A stretch of 64,000 nt of DNA. Origin: Saccharospirillum sp040881935. GTDB taxonomy: Bacteria > Pseudomonadota > Gammaproteobacteria > Pseudomonadales > Natronospirillaceae. A program made the position numbers and the translations under genes. Positions within the stretch are counted from its first letter, which is position 1. Every line of letters begins with the position of its first letter. Where the stretch lies: the NCBI RefSeq assembly GCF_040881935.1, contig NZ_JBBECH010000066.1, positions 20,919 through 84,918 of the forward strand. Direction: 5' to 3'. A model generated the notes under the pieces. That model saw only the letters and a list, made by a program, of their open reading frames with translations, did not search any database and was not told the origin of the DNA. This document shows, piece after piece, positions 33,983-43,325 of the stretch.

Positions 33983-35275
33983 TTACAGCTCAAGCAGAAT
34001 GCGCGCCGGATCTTCCAGCATGTCTTTAATGGCAACCAGATATTGCACGGCTTCTTTACCGTCGATCAGACGGTGGTCGTAGGACAACGCCAGGTACATC
34101 ATCGGCAGGATTTTCACCTCACCGTTCACGGCCATCGGACGTTCCTGGATCTTGTGCATCCCCAGAATCGCCGTTTGCGGCGGATTCAAAATCGGAGTCG
34201 ACAACAAGGAGCCAAACACACCACCGTTTGTAATGGTGAAGGTTCCGCCCTGCATGTCTTCCAGCCCCAACTTGCCGGATTGAGCTTTCGATCCGAAGTC
34301 GCGGATGGTGCTTTCGATGGTCGCCAGGCTCATCTGTTCAGTATCACGCAATACCGGAACGACCAAACCGCGATCGCTGGAAACGGCAACACCGATGTCG
34401 TAGTAACCGTGATACACGATGTCATCGCCATCGATGGAGGCGTTTACATCCGGGAAGCGACGCAGTGCTTCGGTCGCGGCCTTGATGAAGAATGACATAA
34501 AGCCCAAACGTGTGCCGTTATGTGCGTTCTGGAATTCTTCTTTGTATTTGGCGCGCAGATCCATGATCGGCTTCATGTTAACTTCGTTAAACGTCGTCAG
34601 CATGGCGGTGGTGTTTTTAGCGTCAAGCAACCGTTCCGCAACCCGCTTGCGCAAACGAGTCATTGGCACCCGTTTTTCCGAACGCTCACCCGGCCGAGTA
34701 GCAACGGCCGCTGACGAAGTGCTCTGGCTCTGCGGCATCATACCGGGCATGCTGTTGGAAGGTGCGCTGGCCGGGCTTGATTTCGAATTGCTTTCAACCG
34801 CATTCACCACGTCTTCCTTGGTGATGCGTCCACCCTTACCGGTTCCGGTAATATCCTGAGCGCTAAGGTTGTTATCATCAGCCAGGCGACGTGCCGCAGG
34901 GCTCATCGCAGCATCGGCATCGTCCTTTCCGGAGTCACCTGACGTTGCGCTGTCGTCTTTTTTGGCGGAATCGTCTTTTTTAGCCGTATCGCTCTGCTTG
35001 GCATCGGCTTTATCGCCAGCTTTCGCTTCGCCACCAGCCCCCGCTTCGAAATAGCCAATCACTTCCTGGCTTTCGACGGTGTCACCCTCATTCTTGGTGA
35101 TTTCCTTGATCGCACCATCAGCCGGTGCAACGACTTCCAGTACAACCTTGTCTGTCTCAATATCGACGATCAGTTCATCACGGGATACCGCTTCACCGGG
35201 CTGCTTGTGCCAGGTAGCAACGGTGCCGTCAGCGACGGACTCTGGGAACTGGGGAGCTTTAATTTCTGTAGCCAT
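33983..35275 (-). CDS. sucB: 2-Oxoglutarate dehydrogenase E2, dihydrolipoyl succinyltransferase
   Basis: A 430-residue protein. Residues 1-77 are the lipoyl domain with the lipoylated Lys in DIETDKVVLEV. A linker of about 45 residues, rich in Ala, Asp, Lys and Ser with KKDDSA repeats, leads to the E3-binding domain (AMSPAARRLADDNNLSAQD). A second flexible stretch precedes the catalytic domain, with the active-site SYDHRLIDGKEAVQ. The core builds the 24-mer of the complex. The linker is more acidic and lysine-rich than the Ala-Pro linkers common in the family. Confidence 0.98.
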   Translation of the reverse strand: MATEIKAPQFPESVADGTVATWHKQPGEAVSRDELIVDIETDKVVLEVVAPADGAIKEITKNEGDTVESQEVIGYFEAGAGGEAKAGDKADAKQSDTAKKDDSAKKDDSATSGDSGKDDADAAMSPAARRLADDNNLSAQDITGTGKGGRITKEDVVNAVESNSKSSPASAPSNSMPGMMPQSQSTSSAAVATRPGERSEKRVPMTRLRKRVAERLLDAKNTTAMLTTFNEVNMKPIMDLRAKYKEEFQNAHNGTRLGFMSFFIKAATEALRRFPDVNASIDGDDIVYHGYYDIGVAVSSDRGLVVPVLRDTEQMSLATIESTIRDFGSKAQSGKLGLEDMQGGTFTITNGGVFGSLLSTPILNPPQTAILGMHKIQERPMAVNGEVKILPMMYLALSYDHRLIDGKEAVQYLVAIKDMLEDPARILLEL

Positions 35276-35305
35276 GTAGTGGGTCCTTAGTCGGTTAGCC
35301 GTCGA

Positions 35306-38149
35306 TCATTGATCAAGCAAAATTGCTTCATTAAGGAATTTTTCAAGCTGTTCAAGGTGCAATGCCATGTATCCGGCCGCCGGAGAAGCCGAGGCTTCGC
35401 GCCCAGCGTAGCTCAGATACAACTTGGGATTGACCCGGTGCAGCGCCTTGCGCATGTGGTGCTGACTGGAATACCAGGCGCCCTGATTCATCGGTTCTTC
35501 CTGACACCAAATCACCTCTTTCAGCTTCGGATAAGCCAGCAAGATTTCATACAGCCGGTCTTCCGGGAAGGGGTACAGCTGCTCAATCCGGACGATGGCC
35601 ACGTTGTTGGCTGATTCCTTGGTGCGCTTCTCGGTCAGGTCGTAGTAGACCTTGCCGGAGCAGAGCACCACGCGGGTAACCTTCTTCGGATCAATACTGC
35701 TGTCGGTTTCCGGAATCACTGTCTGGAAACTGCCATTGGCGAGCTCTTCCAGGCTGGACACCGCATCTTTATGACGCAACAGGCTCTTTGGCGACATGAC
35801 CACCAGTGGCTTGCGCAGATTACGCCGGGCCTGGCGACGCAGCATGTGAAACACCTGCGCTGGCGTAGTCGGCATGCATACCTGGATGTTCTGTTCAGCA
35901 CACATTTGCAAAAAGCGTTCAAGACGAGCCGACGAATGCTCCGGCCCCTGGCCTTCATAACCATGAGGTAACAGCATGACCAGGCCGCAGAGACGCCCCC
36001 ACTTGTGCTCACCGGAGGTGATGAACTGGTCGATCACCACCTGGGCGCCATTGGCGAAATCACCAAACTGGGCTTCCCAGATCACCAGGGTGTTCGGCGT
36101 AGTGGTTGAATAGCCATACTCGAAGGCAACCGCTGCCTCCTCTGACAAGAAAGAATCCCACACTTCGAAACTTGGTTGATCGTCTGACAAATGCGCCAGC
36201 GGTGTGTAGGTACTGCCATCCTTCTGGTTATGCAACACGGCATGGCGGTGCACAAAGGTGCCGCGGCCAGAGTCCTGACCAGTCATCCGCACCGGATGCC
36301 CGTCTTTGATCAGCGTGGCATAGGCGAGCATTTCGGCCATGCCCCAGTTGATCGGCAGCGCACCCTTGGTCATTTTGGCTCGGTCTTCGAGAATTTTGTT
36401 GACCTGACGCTGCAGCGGAAAGCCTTCCGGCAGGGTATTCATCTGGTTGGCCAGGTCCTGCAGTTCCTTGAGCGGGTAGCTGGAATCGTAATCATCCACA
36501 ACTGGCTGATTCAGGTAGGGCGACCAATCTACAAACAGGGCTTTGTTGGGCTCTTTAACCAGTGATTTGACCACATGCTCACCGTTATCGAGCAGATCAC
36601 GGTACTCATCGGCGATGGTTTTGGCCTCACCCTCGGTGATGACATCCTGTTCAATCAGTGATTCGATGTACAATGCCAGCGAGGTTTTACGGCTGCGAAT
36701 GGCCTGATACATCAATGGCTGGGTCATCGCGGGCTCGTCGGCCTCGTTGTGACCACGGCGCCGGTAGCAAACCAGATCAATCACCACGTCTTTCTTGAAT
36801 TGCTGGCGATAGTCGACAGCAACCTGGGTAGCAAACACCACGGCTTCAGGGTCATCTCCATTCACATGCAGGATCGGAGCCTGAACCATCTTGGCAATGT
36901 CGGTGCAGTATTCGGTAGAGCGCGCATCTTCGCGCTTGGAGGTGGTAAAACCGACCTGGTTGTTGATGATGACATGAATGGTCCCGCCGGTATTGAACGC
37001 CCGGGTCTGGGACATCTGGAAGGTTTCCATCACCACGCCCTGCCCCGCAAAAGCGGCATCGCCATGGATATTCACCGGAATAACCTGATCTCTGGACGTA
37101 TCTTTACGACGATCCTGACGGGCACGTACAGAGCCCTCTACCACCGGCGACACGATTTCCAGGTGTGACGGGTTAAATGCCAGTGCCAGATGCATCTCAC
37201 CGCCTTCGGTCATCACATTCGATGAAAACCCCTGGTGATACTTAACGTCACCGGAACCCTGATCGAGGAAGGACTTGCCTTCAAATTCCTGGAACAGCTC
37301 GGACGGATTTTTGCCGAGAATGTTCACCAGCATGTTCAGCCGACCTCGGTGGGCCATACCGATAACGATCTCTTTGGCGCCGTAGCTACCGCTGCGCTGG
37401 ATCAGTTCATCCATCAGCGGAATCAGCGTTTCACCACCTTCCAGTCCGAACCGCTTGGTTCCGGGGTACTTGGAGCCCAGAAACTTCTCCAGACCTTCCG
37501 AAGCGGTCAGGCGCTCCAGTATGTGTTTACGAGCCTGAGAAGAATAGTCGGGCTTTGACCGCACCGATTCAATGCGCTGCTCAATCCAGCGGCGCTCGGC
37601 GGTATCAACAATGTGGGTAAATTCGGTACCGATGGAGGAACAGTAGGTCTGCTCCAGGGCAGTGACGATGTCTTTCAGTGGTGCCTCTGACTTGCCTATA
37701 TAGAGGTTTCCACATTGAAAAACGGTGTCTTCATCGGCGGCGGACAGGCCGTGGTATTGCAACTCCAGATCCGGCACGTCGCCGCGCACAGCGATTCCGA
37801 GCGGATCAAGCTTGGCTTTCTGATGACCCCGAAACCGGTAGGCTGTCGCCAATTGGTGCACCTGCACCTGCTTGCGCTCGTGCTCGGTGACGATACTGGG
37901 TGCCAGGGTGTTGGCCGCGACGTTGCGGGATTTACCGAGAAGCAGGAAGTGATCGCGAACCGGCGAGTGAGGCGTATCGGTCGTGACTTTGTCGTTAATG
38001 TTGGGGAGTTTGTCGAACACCGCACGCCATTGCTCGGTGACGGAATTGGGGTCAGCCAGATAGGCTTCGAACATTTCATCAAGGTAGGCTTGGTTACCGC
38101 CCGATAGATGGGATGTAGACCAAAGTTCCTCCATGGTGCCATTATGCAT
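35306..38149 (-). CDS. sucA: 2-Oxoglutarate dehydrogenase E1
   Basis: The 947-residue thiamine-diphosphate enzyme decarboxylates 2-oxoglutarate and passes the succinyl group to SucB. The N-terminus WSTSHLSGGNQAYLDEMFEA matches the SucA E2-binding tail. GMAHRGRLNMLVNILGK and the ThDP pattern GDAAFAGQGVVMET are present. ATG 38149 aligns with the E. coli start and has AGGG upstream. A 184-base gap to sdhB contains a possible promoter. Confidence 0.98.
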   Translation of the reverse strand: MHNGTMEELWSTSHLSGGNQAYLDEMFEAYLADPNSVTEQWRAVFDKLPNINDKVTTDTPHSPVRDHFLLLGKSRNVAANTLAPSIVTEHERKQVQVHQLATAYRFRGHQKAKLDPLGIAVRGDVPDLELQYHGLSAADEDTVFQCGNLYIGKSEAPLKDIVTALEQTYCSSIGTEFTHIVDTAERRWIEQRIESVRSKPDYSSQARKHILERLTASEGLEKFLGSKYPGTKRFGLEGGETLIPLMDELIQRSGSYGAKEIVIGMAHRGRLNMLVNILGKNPSELFQEFEGKSFLDQGSGDVKYHQGFSSNVMTEGGEMHLALAFNPSHLEIVSPVVEGSVRARQDRRKDTSRDQVIPVNIHGDAAFAGQGVVMETFQMSQTRAFNTGGTIHVIINNQVGFTTSKREDARSTEYCTDIAKMVQAPILHVNGDDPEAVVFATQVAVDYRQQFKKDVVIDLVCYRRRGHNEADEPAMTQPLMYQAIRSRKTSLALYIESLIEQDVITEGEAKTIADEYRDLLDNGEHVVKSLVKEPNKALFVDWSPYLNQPVVDDYDSSYPLKELQDLANQMNTLPEGFPLQRQVNKILEDRAKMTKGALPINWGMAEMLAYATLIKDGHPVRMTGQDSGRGTFVHRHAVLHNQKDGSTYTPLAHLSDDQPSFEVWDSFLSEEAAVAFEYGYSTTTPNTLVIWEAQFGDFANGAQVVIDQFITSGEHKWGRLCGLVMLLPHGYEGQGPEHSSARLERFLQMCAEQNIQVCMPTTPAQVFHMLRRQARRNLRKPLVVMSPKSLLRHKDAVSSLEELANGSFQTVIPETDSSIDPKKVTRVVLCSGKVYYDLTEKRTKESANNVAIVRIEQLYPFPEDRLYEILLAYPKLKEVIWCQEEPMNQGAWYSSQHHMRKALHRVNPKLYLSYAGREASASPAAGYMALHLEQLEKFLNEAILLDQ

Positions 38150-38179
38150 TGCTTGAACCCTATTTGTTCAATACCGCGG

Positions 38180-38208
38180 AGAATATGATGCCAAATGACA
38201 TCGCTCAA
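38180..38208 (-). promoter_or_regulatory. Candidate internal promoter for sucA
   Basis: On the minus strand TTGAGC, a 17-base spacer and TATTCT lie about 30 bases before the sucA start. A moderate sigma70 match; it would let sucAB-lpd be expressed apart from sdh. Confidence 0.4.
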
Positions 38209-38333
38209 TTTTTGTCACTCAATTGCGCCAGGCCGACCGGTAAAGCAACCAGCTTACCGCAAAACGCCCCGATACCTCCCGATACCGGGGTTCAACCGCA
38301 GAGTGAGGCGGCTGTATTCTTGATTAACAGTGA

Positions 38334-39041
38334 TCAGGTCGCGTTGGCCAACAGCATAGACCGGATATGACCGATCGCACGCGTTGGGTTCAACCCTTTC
38401 GGGCAAACGCTGACACAGTTCATGATACCACGGCAACGGAACACACTGAACGGGTCATCCAGTTCCGCCAGCCGATCGTCTGTGGCTGTATCCCGGCTGT
38501 CTGCCAGGAAACGGTAAGCTTGCAGCAAACCAGCCGGACCAACGAATTTATCCGGATTCCACCAGAATGAAGGACAGGACGTTGAACAGCAGGCGCAGAG
38601 AATACACTCATACAGGCCGTCCAGCTTCTCCCGATCTTCCGGGCTTTGCAGCCGTTCAATGGCGGGTGCTGGCTGATCATTGATCAGGAACGGCTTGATT
38701 TTTTCGTATTGCTTGTAGAAGACACTCATGTCGACCACCAGATCACGAATGACTGGCAGGCCCGGCAACGGACGTACGACCAACTTGTCACGACCGCCCT
38801 TCACTTCTGACAGCGGCGTAATACAGCCCAGGCCGTTCTTGCCATTGATGTTCAGACCGTCTGAACCACAGACACCTTCACGGCATGAGCGGCGATAGGA
38901 TACAGAAGGATCCTGCTCTTTGACCAGATTCAGAACATCCAGAACCATCAGATCTTTGTCTGCAGGGACATTAATGTCGTAATCCTGCATATAGGGCTTC
39001 TTGTCGGTTTCCGGATTGTAGCGATACAGGCTGACTTTCAT
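38334..39041 (-). CDS. sdhB: Succinate dehydrogenase iron-sulfur subunit
   Basis: This 235-residue electron-transfer subunit of complex II carries a plant-type [2Fe-2S] centre (CREGVCGSDGLNINGKNGLGC region), then CILCACCSTSCP and CRGIMNCVSVCPKGLNP for the [4Fe-4S] and [3Fe-4S] centres. It passes electrons from the SdhA flavin to ubiquinone. It starts nine bases after sdhA. Confidence 0.98.
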   Translation of the reverse strand: MKVSLYRYNPETDKKPYMQDYDINVPADKDLMVLDVLNLVKEQDPSVSYRRSCREGVCGSDGLNINGKNGLGCITPLSEVKGGRDKLVVRPLPGLPVIRDLVVDMSVFYKQYEKIKPFLINDQPAPAIERLQSPEDREKLDGLYECILCACCSTSCPSFWWNPDKFVGPAGLLQAYRFLADSRDTATDDRLAELDDPFSVFRCRGIMNCVSVCPKGLNPTRAIGHIRSMLLANAT

Positions 39042-39050
39042 ACAACGCTC

Positions 39051-40823
39051 CTAGTAAGTCCGGATTTTAGGCTGGAAGGTATCAACGGTCTTCGGTGTGA
39101 AATTCACCCCCCGCTTACTGATCACTTTCTCGCCAGGCTTGAAGATGGAGTGGCACAGCCAGTTTTCATCATCACGCACCTGAAAATCTTCGCGGGCATG
39201 GGCACCACGACTTTCCGTGCGCTGCTCAGCTGATACAGCAGTGGCTTCTGCCACTTCCAGCAGGTTGGCGAGTTCAAGGGCTTCGATCCGTGCGGTATTA
39301 AAGGCGCGGCTCTTGTCGTCCAGAGCGATATTTTCAACACGCTTGCGAAGTTCAGCCAACTTGGCCAGACCTTCGCCCATGCTCTTGCCTTCGCGGAATA
39401 CACCGAAGTGCAATTGCATGCAGTTTTGCAGGTCTTTTTTGACGTCAGCCACTTTTTCAGTGCCCTTGCCATTGTCCAATGCATCCAGACGAGCCATGGC
39501 ACGTTCTATGTCAGCCTCGGTAGCAGCGCTGGTTTCAAAGCCTTCACGCAGCGTTTTCTCGATCTGCATACCCGCCGAGCGACCAAAGACCACCAAATCC
39601 AGCAGTGAGTTACCTCCCAGACGGTTGGCACCGTGCACTGATACACAGGCCGCTTCACCACAGGCGTAAAGGCCATCAATCACGTGATCCTTGCCGTCTT
39701 CATCAATCGACAGCGCCTGGCCACCAATGTTGGTCGGAATGCCGCCCATCATATAGTGGCAGGTGGGTACGACCGGAATTGGCTCTTTAGCCGGGTCTAC
39801 GTGAGCAAAGGTCTTGGACAGCTCAACAATACCGGGCAGGCGGCTTTGCAGCAACTCTTCGCCCAGGTGATCCAGCTTCAGGAAGACATGATCGCCTTCC
39901 GGACCGCCCCCGCGACCTTCGAGCAATTCCAGAATCATCGACCGGGCCACCACATCGCGGCCTGCCAGGTCTTTGGCGTTTGGTGCATAGCGTTCCATGA
40001 ACCGCTCGCCGTCTTTATTGATCAGATAACCACCTTCACCCCGGCACCCTTCGGTAACCAGGGTTCCGGCGCCGTAAATGCCGGTTGGGTGGAACTGCCA
40101 CATTTCCATGTCCTGTACCGGGAAGCCCGCGCGCAGTGCCATACCAATGCCGTCGCCGGTATTGATCAATGCGTTGGTAGTGGAAGCGTAGATACGCCCT
40201 GCACCGCCCGTCGCCAGAACCGTCGCCTTGGATTGAATATGAACGGTTTCACCGGTTTCGATATCAATAGCTACCACACCGACTACGGCATTGCTGTCGT
40301 TGGTCACCAGATCTACGGCGTACCATTCGTTTAAAAACTTGGTACCGGCTTTCAGGTTGCCCTGATACAGAGTGTGCAACAGCGCATGACCGGTACGGTC
40401 GGCTGCAGCACAGGTACGGGCGGCTTGCCCGCCTTCACCGAAATTCTTCGACTGACCACCGAAGGGGCGCTGGTAGATTCGGCCATTCTCAAAGCGGGAA
40501 AACGGCAAGCCCATATGATCCAGCTCAAACACCGCCTGAGGACCGACAGAACACATGTATTCGATGGCGTCCTGGTCACCGATATAATCGGACCCCTTAA
40601 CGGTGTCATACATGTGCCAGCGCCAATCGTCATCCGGATCCGCACTGGCGATGGCGCAGGTGATACCACCCTGGGCCGATACCGTGTGTGACCGGGTCGG
40701 GAACACTTTGGAGATCACGGCCGTATTCAAACCGGATTCAGCCAGTTGAAGCGCTGCCCGTAAGCCTGAACCGCCGCCGCCAACCACGATGGCGTCATAG
40801 GTCATTGTCTTGATGTTAGCCAT
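39051..40823 (-). CDS. sdhA: Succinate dehydrogenase flavoprotein subunit
   Basis: The 590-residue catalytic subunit oxidises succinate to fumarate. It has the FAD-binding VVGGGGSGLRAALQLAESG, the flavinylated His in SHTVSAQGGITCA, and the catalytic Arg region of HGANRLGGNSLLDLVVFGR. Length matches E. coli SdhA (588). Three bases separate it from sdhD. Confidence 0.98.
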   Translation of the reverse strand: MANIKTMTYDAIVVGGGGSGLRAALQLAESGLNTAVISKVFPTRSHTVSAQGGITCAIASADPDDDWRWHMYDTVKGSDYIGDQDAIEYMCSVGPQAVFELDHMGLPFSRFENGRIYQRPFGGQSKNFGEGGQAARTCAAADRTGHALLHTLYQGNLKAGTKFLNEWYAVDLVTNDSNAVVGVVAIDIETGETVHIQSKATVLATGGAGRIYASTTNALINTGDGIGMALRAGFPVQDMEMWQFHPTGIYGAGTLVTEGCRGEGGYLINKDGERFMERYAPNAKDLAGRDVVARSMILELLEGRGGGPEGDHVFLKLDHLGEELLQSRLPGIVELSKTFAHVDPAKEPIPVVPTCHYMMGGIPTNIGGQALSIDEDGKDHVIDGLYACGEAACVSVHGANRLGGNSLLDLVVFGRSAGMQIEKTLREGFETSAATEADIERAMARLDALDNGKGTEKVADVKKDLQNCMQLHFGVFREGKSMGEGLAKLAELRKRVENIALDDKSRAFNTARIEALELANLLEVAEATAVSAEQRTESRGAHAREDFQVRDDENWLCHSIFKPGEKVISKRGVNFTPKTVDTFQPKIRTY

Positions 40824-40826
40824 GCT

Positions 40827-41180
40827 TTATACACCCCATACAGCGGTAACACCGGCAACCAGATACACAAAGGCGGTTACCGCAATCACACAGAGAAAAA
40901 AGAAGCGAACCCAGGTGTTTTTCAGATAATCAGTCGCGACGGTCCACATGCCGATCCAGATATGACCAACCAGAGCCAGTAAGGTGGCCAGGGTGAACAG
41001 TTTTACCCAGAACAGGGAGAACAGGTGCTCCCATTCGTCGTAGCCCAAATCGGGATTGGCTAGCAAGACACCAACCATAAAGAGTGTATAGAGTGCCAGC
41101 AACACGGCTGAAACACGTTGCACGAGCCAGTCAGACAGGCCACTTCGGGTCAAATTCGTCACACTTTTTACCATACCCAT
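40827..41180 (-). CDS. sdhD: Succinate dehydrogenase membrane anchor, SdhD
   Basis: A 117-residue protein with three membrane helices. The LLALVGHIWIGMWTVATDYLK segment contains a His of the family's haem b site followed by the conserved Asp-Tyr near the quinone site. It overlaps the sdhC stop. ATG 41180 and ATG 41174 (MVKSVTN) are both possible; the second resembles the E. coli start more. Confidence 0.93.
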   Translation of the reverse strand: MGMVKSVTNLTRSGLSDWLVQRVSAVLLALYTLFMVGVLLANPDLGYDEWEHLFSLFWVKLFTLATLLALVGHIWIGMWTVATDYLKNTWVRFFFLCVIAVTAFVYLVAGVTAVWGV

Positions 41181-41542
41181 ATCCCCATCAATACGATCAC
41201 GACAACGGAAAGGACCATGCTTATCTTGGCAGCCAGCGGCCCTCCTTCTTTCGTTTCAGCGAAACCGGCGTCCATGATCAGATGCTTGATACCGGCAAAG
41301 AAGTGATACACAACCAGCGACAGGATGCCCCAGGTGATCAGCTTGGCGAAGGGATGAGTCATGACAGCAACGGTCTGGTCAAACCCCTGACGGGACTCAA
41401 GACTCAGGCTCAAAGCCCAGACTAGAAAGCCCACAGCGACAAACAGCATGACGCCGGTGATGCGGTGCAGAATCGACGCTATGGCGGTGATCGGCTGACG
41501 GATTGTCGTCAGGTCGAGGTTTTTCGGTCGGTGATCTTTCAC
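41168..41542 (-). CDS. sdhC: Succinate dehydrogenase cytochrome b556 subunit, SdhC
   Basis: A 124-residue anchor with three membrane helices and the family signatures RPITAIASILHRITGV and YHFFAGIKHLIMDAG; the His of the latter is a probable haem ligand. It is the first gene of the sdhCDAB-sucAB-lpd-sucCD cluster. The start is GTG 41542 with only a weak ribosome site. A strong promoter match lies about 90 bases upstream. Confidence 0.95.
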   Translation of the reverse strand: MKDHRPKNLDLTTIRQPITAIASILHRITGVMLFVAVGFLVWALSLSLESRQGFDQTVAVMTHPFAKLITWGILSLVVYHFFAGIKHLIMDAGFAETKEGGPLAAKISMVLSVVVIVLMGIWVW

Positions 41543-41630
41543 GGCAGTACACTCTTCTTATGGTGCGAACCCCAGGGTTGGGGTGTTTGGAGTTGTTGGA
41601 CGGATTAGCCCAACCCCGAAATGCGGCGGA

Positions 41631-41659
41631 ATTATAGAGACCGTCGAACACAATTACAA
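41631..41659 (-). promoter_or_regulatory. Candidate sigma70 promoter of the sdh-suc cluster
   Basis: On the minus strand TTGTAA, a 17-base spacer and a perfect TATAAT. The -10 box is about 90 bases before the sdhC GTG. Confidence 0.7.
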
Positions 41660-41672
41660 ATGGTCACGCCCG

Positions 41673-41692
41673 TGATCAGCCCGCCTGATCAG
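41673..41692. promoter_or_regulatory. Tandem TGATCAG sites upstream of the sdhC promoter
   Basis: TGATCAG at 41673-41679 and 41686-41692, spaced 13 bases centre to centre. They lie 14 bases beyond the sdhC -35 box. The hexamer TGATCA is itself palindromic. The cognate regulator is unknown. Confidence 0.4.
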
Positions 41693-41796
41693 GGATTTAT
41701 TAGTGGACTCTATTGTATCCATTGACAAACCGTTTCCACTTCGACTTTAGAGGGAGGCATCGATTTTCGTCAACCGGGTGTAAGACCGAAGTCAAA

Positions 41797-41824
41797 TTGA
41801 CAATCCCGACCAAGGCTCTATAGT
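41797..41824 (+). promoter_or_regulatory. Candidate sigma70 promoter of gltA
   Basis: A perfect TTGACA (41797-41802), a 16-base spacer and TATAGT (41819-41824). Transcription would begin near 41831, about 150 bases before the gltA start. Confidence 0.7.
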
Positions 41825-41981
41825 TGGCCCGATTTTAAACTCTGAGTCACAACTGTATCATCCAGTGCTGCTCTCACTGAGCAAACACACCACACAGGGC
41901 CTGCAACTAAGGTCCGGCACGATCTCACCCCATCCAGCGCCTGTACACTGGCGCCTAACACTGTTTTTAAGAGGAGGCCTC

Positions 41982-43259
41982 ATGACTGACAAGACAGCCA
42001 AGTTGGTCATCGAAGGACGAGACCCGATTGAACTGCCGATTTACTCCGGCACTCTGGGTCAGGATGTTGTAGACGTGCGGTCGCTGACCGCTCATGGCCT
42101 GTTTACTTACGATCCGGGCTTTGTCTCAACTGCGTCCTGCGAGTCAGAAATCACCTACATCGATGGTGATAAAGGTGTCCTACTGCACCGGGGCTACCCC
42201 ATTGATCAGTTGGCCAACAATGCCGACTATCTGGATGTGTGTTACCTGCTGCTCTACGGCGAACTGCCCGACAACAACCAGAAAAGCGAATTCAAAAACA
42301 CCATCATGCACCACACCATGGTGCATGAGCAGATGCATGAGTTTTTCCAGGGGTTCCGTCGCGACTCCCACCCCATGGCCATTATGGTCGGTGTGGTTGG
42401 CGCACTGTCGGCGTTCTATCACGATTCACTGGACATCAGTAACGATCATTACCGCGAAGTCGCCGCTCATCGCCTGATTTCAAAAATGCCGACCCTGGCG
42501 GCTATGACCTACAAGTACTCCATGGGTCAGCCGTTTATGTATCCGCGGAACGATCTGTCCTACGGCGGTAACTTTCTGCACATGATGTTCAGTACGCCGG
42601 CTGAGGAATACACCGTGAACCCCGTCCTGGCCCGAGCTATGGACAAGATTTTCACGCTGCATGCCGATCACGAACAGAACGCCTCAACCTCGACGGTGCG
42701 CCTGGCAGGCTCTTCCGGCGCCAATCCCTTTGCCTGCATCGCCGCCGGTATAGCAGCACTCTGGGGGCCGGCACACGGCGGTGCCAATGAAGCCGTGTTG
42801 AATATGCTCGAAGAGATTGGTGATGAAGCCAACATTGAAGAGTACATCAAGCGCGCCAAAGACAAGGACGATCCGTTCCGTTTGATGGGCTTTGGCCACC
42901 GGGTCTACAAGAACTACGACCCCCGTGCCAAGGTGATGAAGGCCACTTGCGATGAAGTGCTGGGTGAGCTGGGCATCAACAACGATCCGTTGCTGAAAAT
43001 TGCCATGCGACTGGAAAAGATTGCCCTGGAAGACCCCTACTTCGTGGAGAAGAAGCTGTATCCCAACGTCGATTTCTATTCAGGCATCATTTTCAAGGCC
43101 CTAGGCATCCCGAACGACATGTTTACCGTTCTATTCGCGGTAGGCCGCACGCCGGGCTGGATTGCCCATTGGAAAGAGATGATCAGTGGCAGCTACCGCA
43201 TTGGTCGGCCCCGTCAGCTCTATAAAGGCCACACCCAACGGGATTTTCCCAAAAGCTGA
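41982..43259 (+). CDS. gltA: Citrate synthase
   Basis: This 425-residue type II citrate synthase condenses acetyl-CoA with oxaloacetate. It has the start pattern KLVIEGRDPIELPIYSG, active-site His regions LHADHEQNASTSTVR and GPAHGGANEAVL, and the conserved FGHRVYKNYDPRA with the substrate-binding His and Arg. Such hexameric enzymes are commonly inhibited by NADH. ATG 41982 has an AGGAGG ribosome site; the frame open to 41865 is not needed. It is divergent from sdhC. Confidence 0.98.
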   Translation: MTDKTAKLVIEGRDPIELPIYSGTLGQDVVDVRSLTAHGLFTYDPGFVSTASCESEITYIDGDKGVLLHRGYPIDQLANNADYLDVCYLLLYGELPDNNQKSEFKNTIMHHTMVHEQMHEFFQGFRRDSHPMAIMVGVVGALSAFYHDSLDISNDHYREVAAHRLISKMPTLAAMTYKYSMGQPFMYPRNDLSYGGNFLHMMFSTPAEEYTVNPVLARAMDKIFTLHADHEQNASTSTVRLAGSSGANPFACIAAGIAALWGPAHGGANEAVLNMLEEIGDEANIEEYIKRAKDKDDPFRLMGFGHRVYKNYDPRAKVMKATCDEVLGELGINNDPLLKIAMRLEKIALEDPYFVEKKLYPNVDFYSGIIFKALGIPNDMFTVLFAVGRTPGWIAHWKEMISGSYRIGRPRQLYKGHTQRDFPKS

Positions 43260-43285
43260 GCGTTCCTTCACTGGAACGCAGCGAT

Positions 43286-43315
43286 AAAAAAACCGGCAGC
43301 TGCCGGTTTTTTTTT
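43286..43315. terminator. Terminator between gltA and topA
   Basis: AAAAAAACCGGCAGCTGCCGG plus nine T works in both directions for the converging genes. A second short hairpin (GCGTTCC/GGAACGC) lies just upstream at about 43260-43279. Confidence 0.9.
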
Positions 43316-43325
43316 GGGTTAACGG

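Larger units (their letters stand above)
41543..41981. other. Divergent regulatory region between sdhC and gltA
   Basis: This 439-base gene-free spacer has one good sigma70-type promoter for each direction and a repeated TGATCAG site between them. The gltA side has a leader of about 150 bases with no recognisable riboswitch. Confidence 0.6.
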
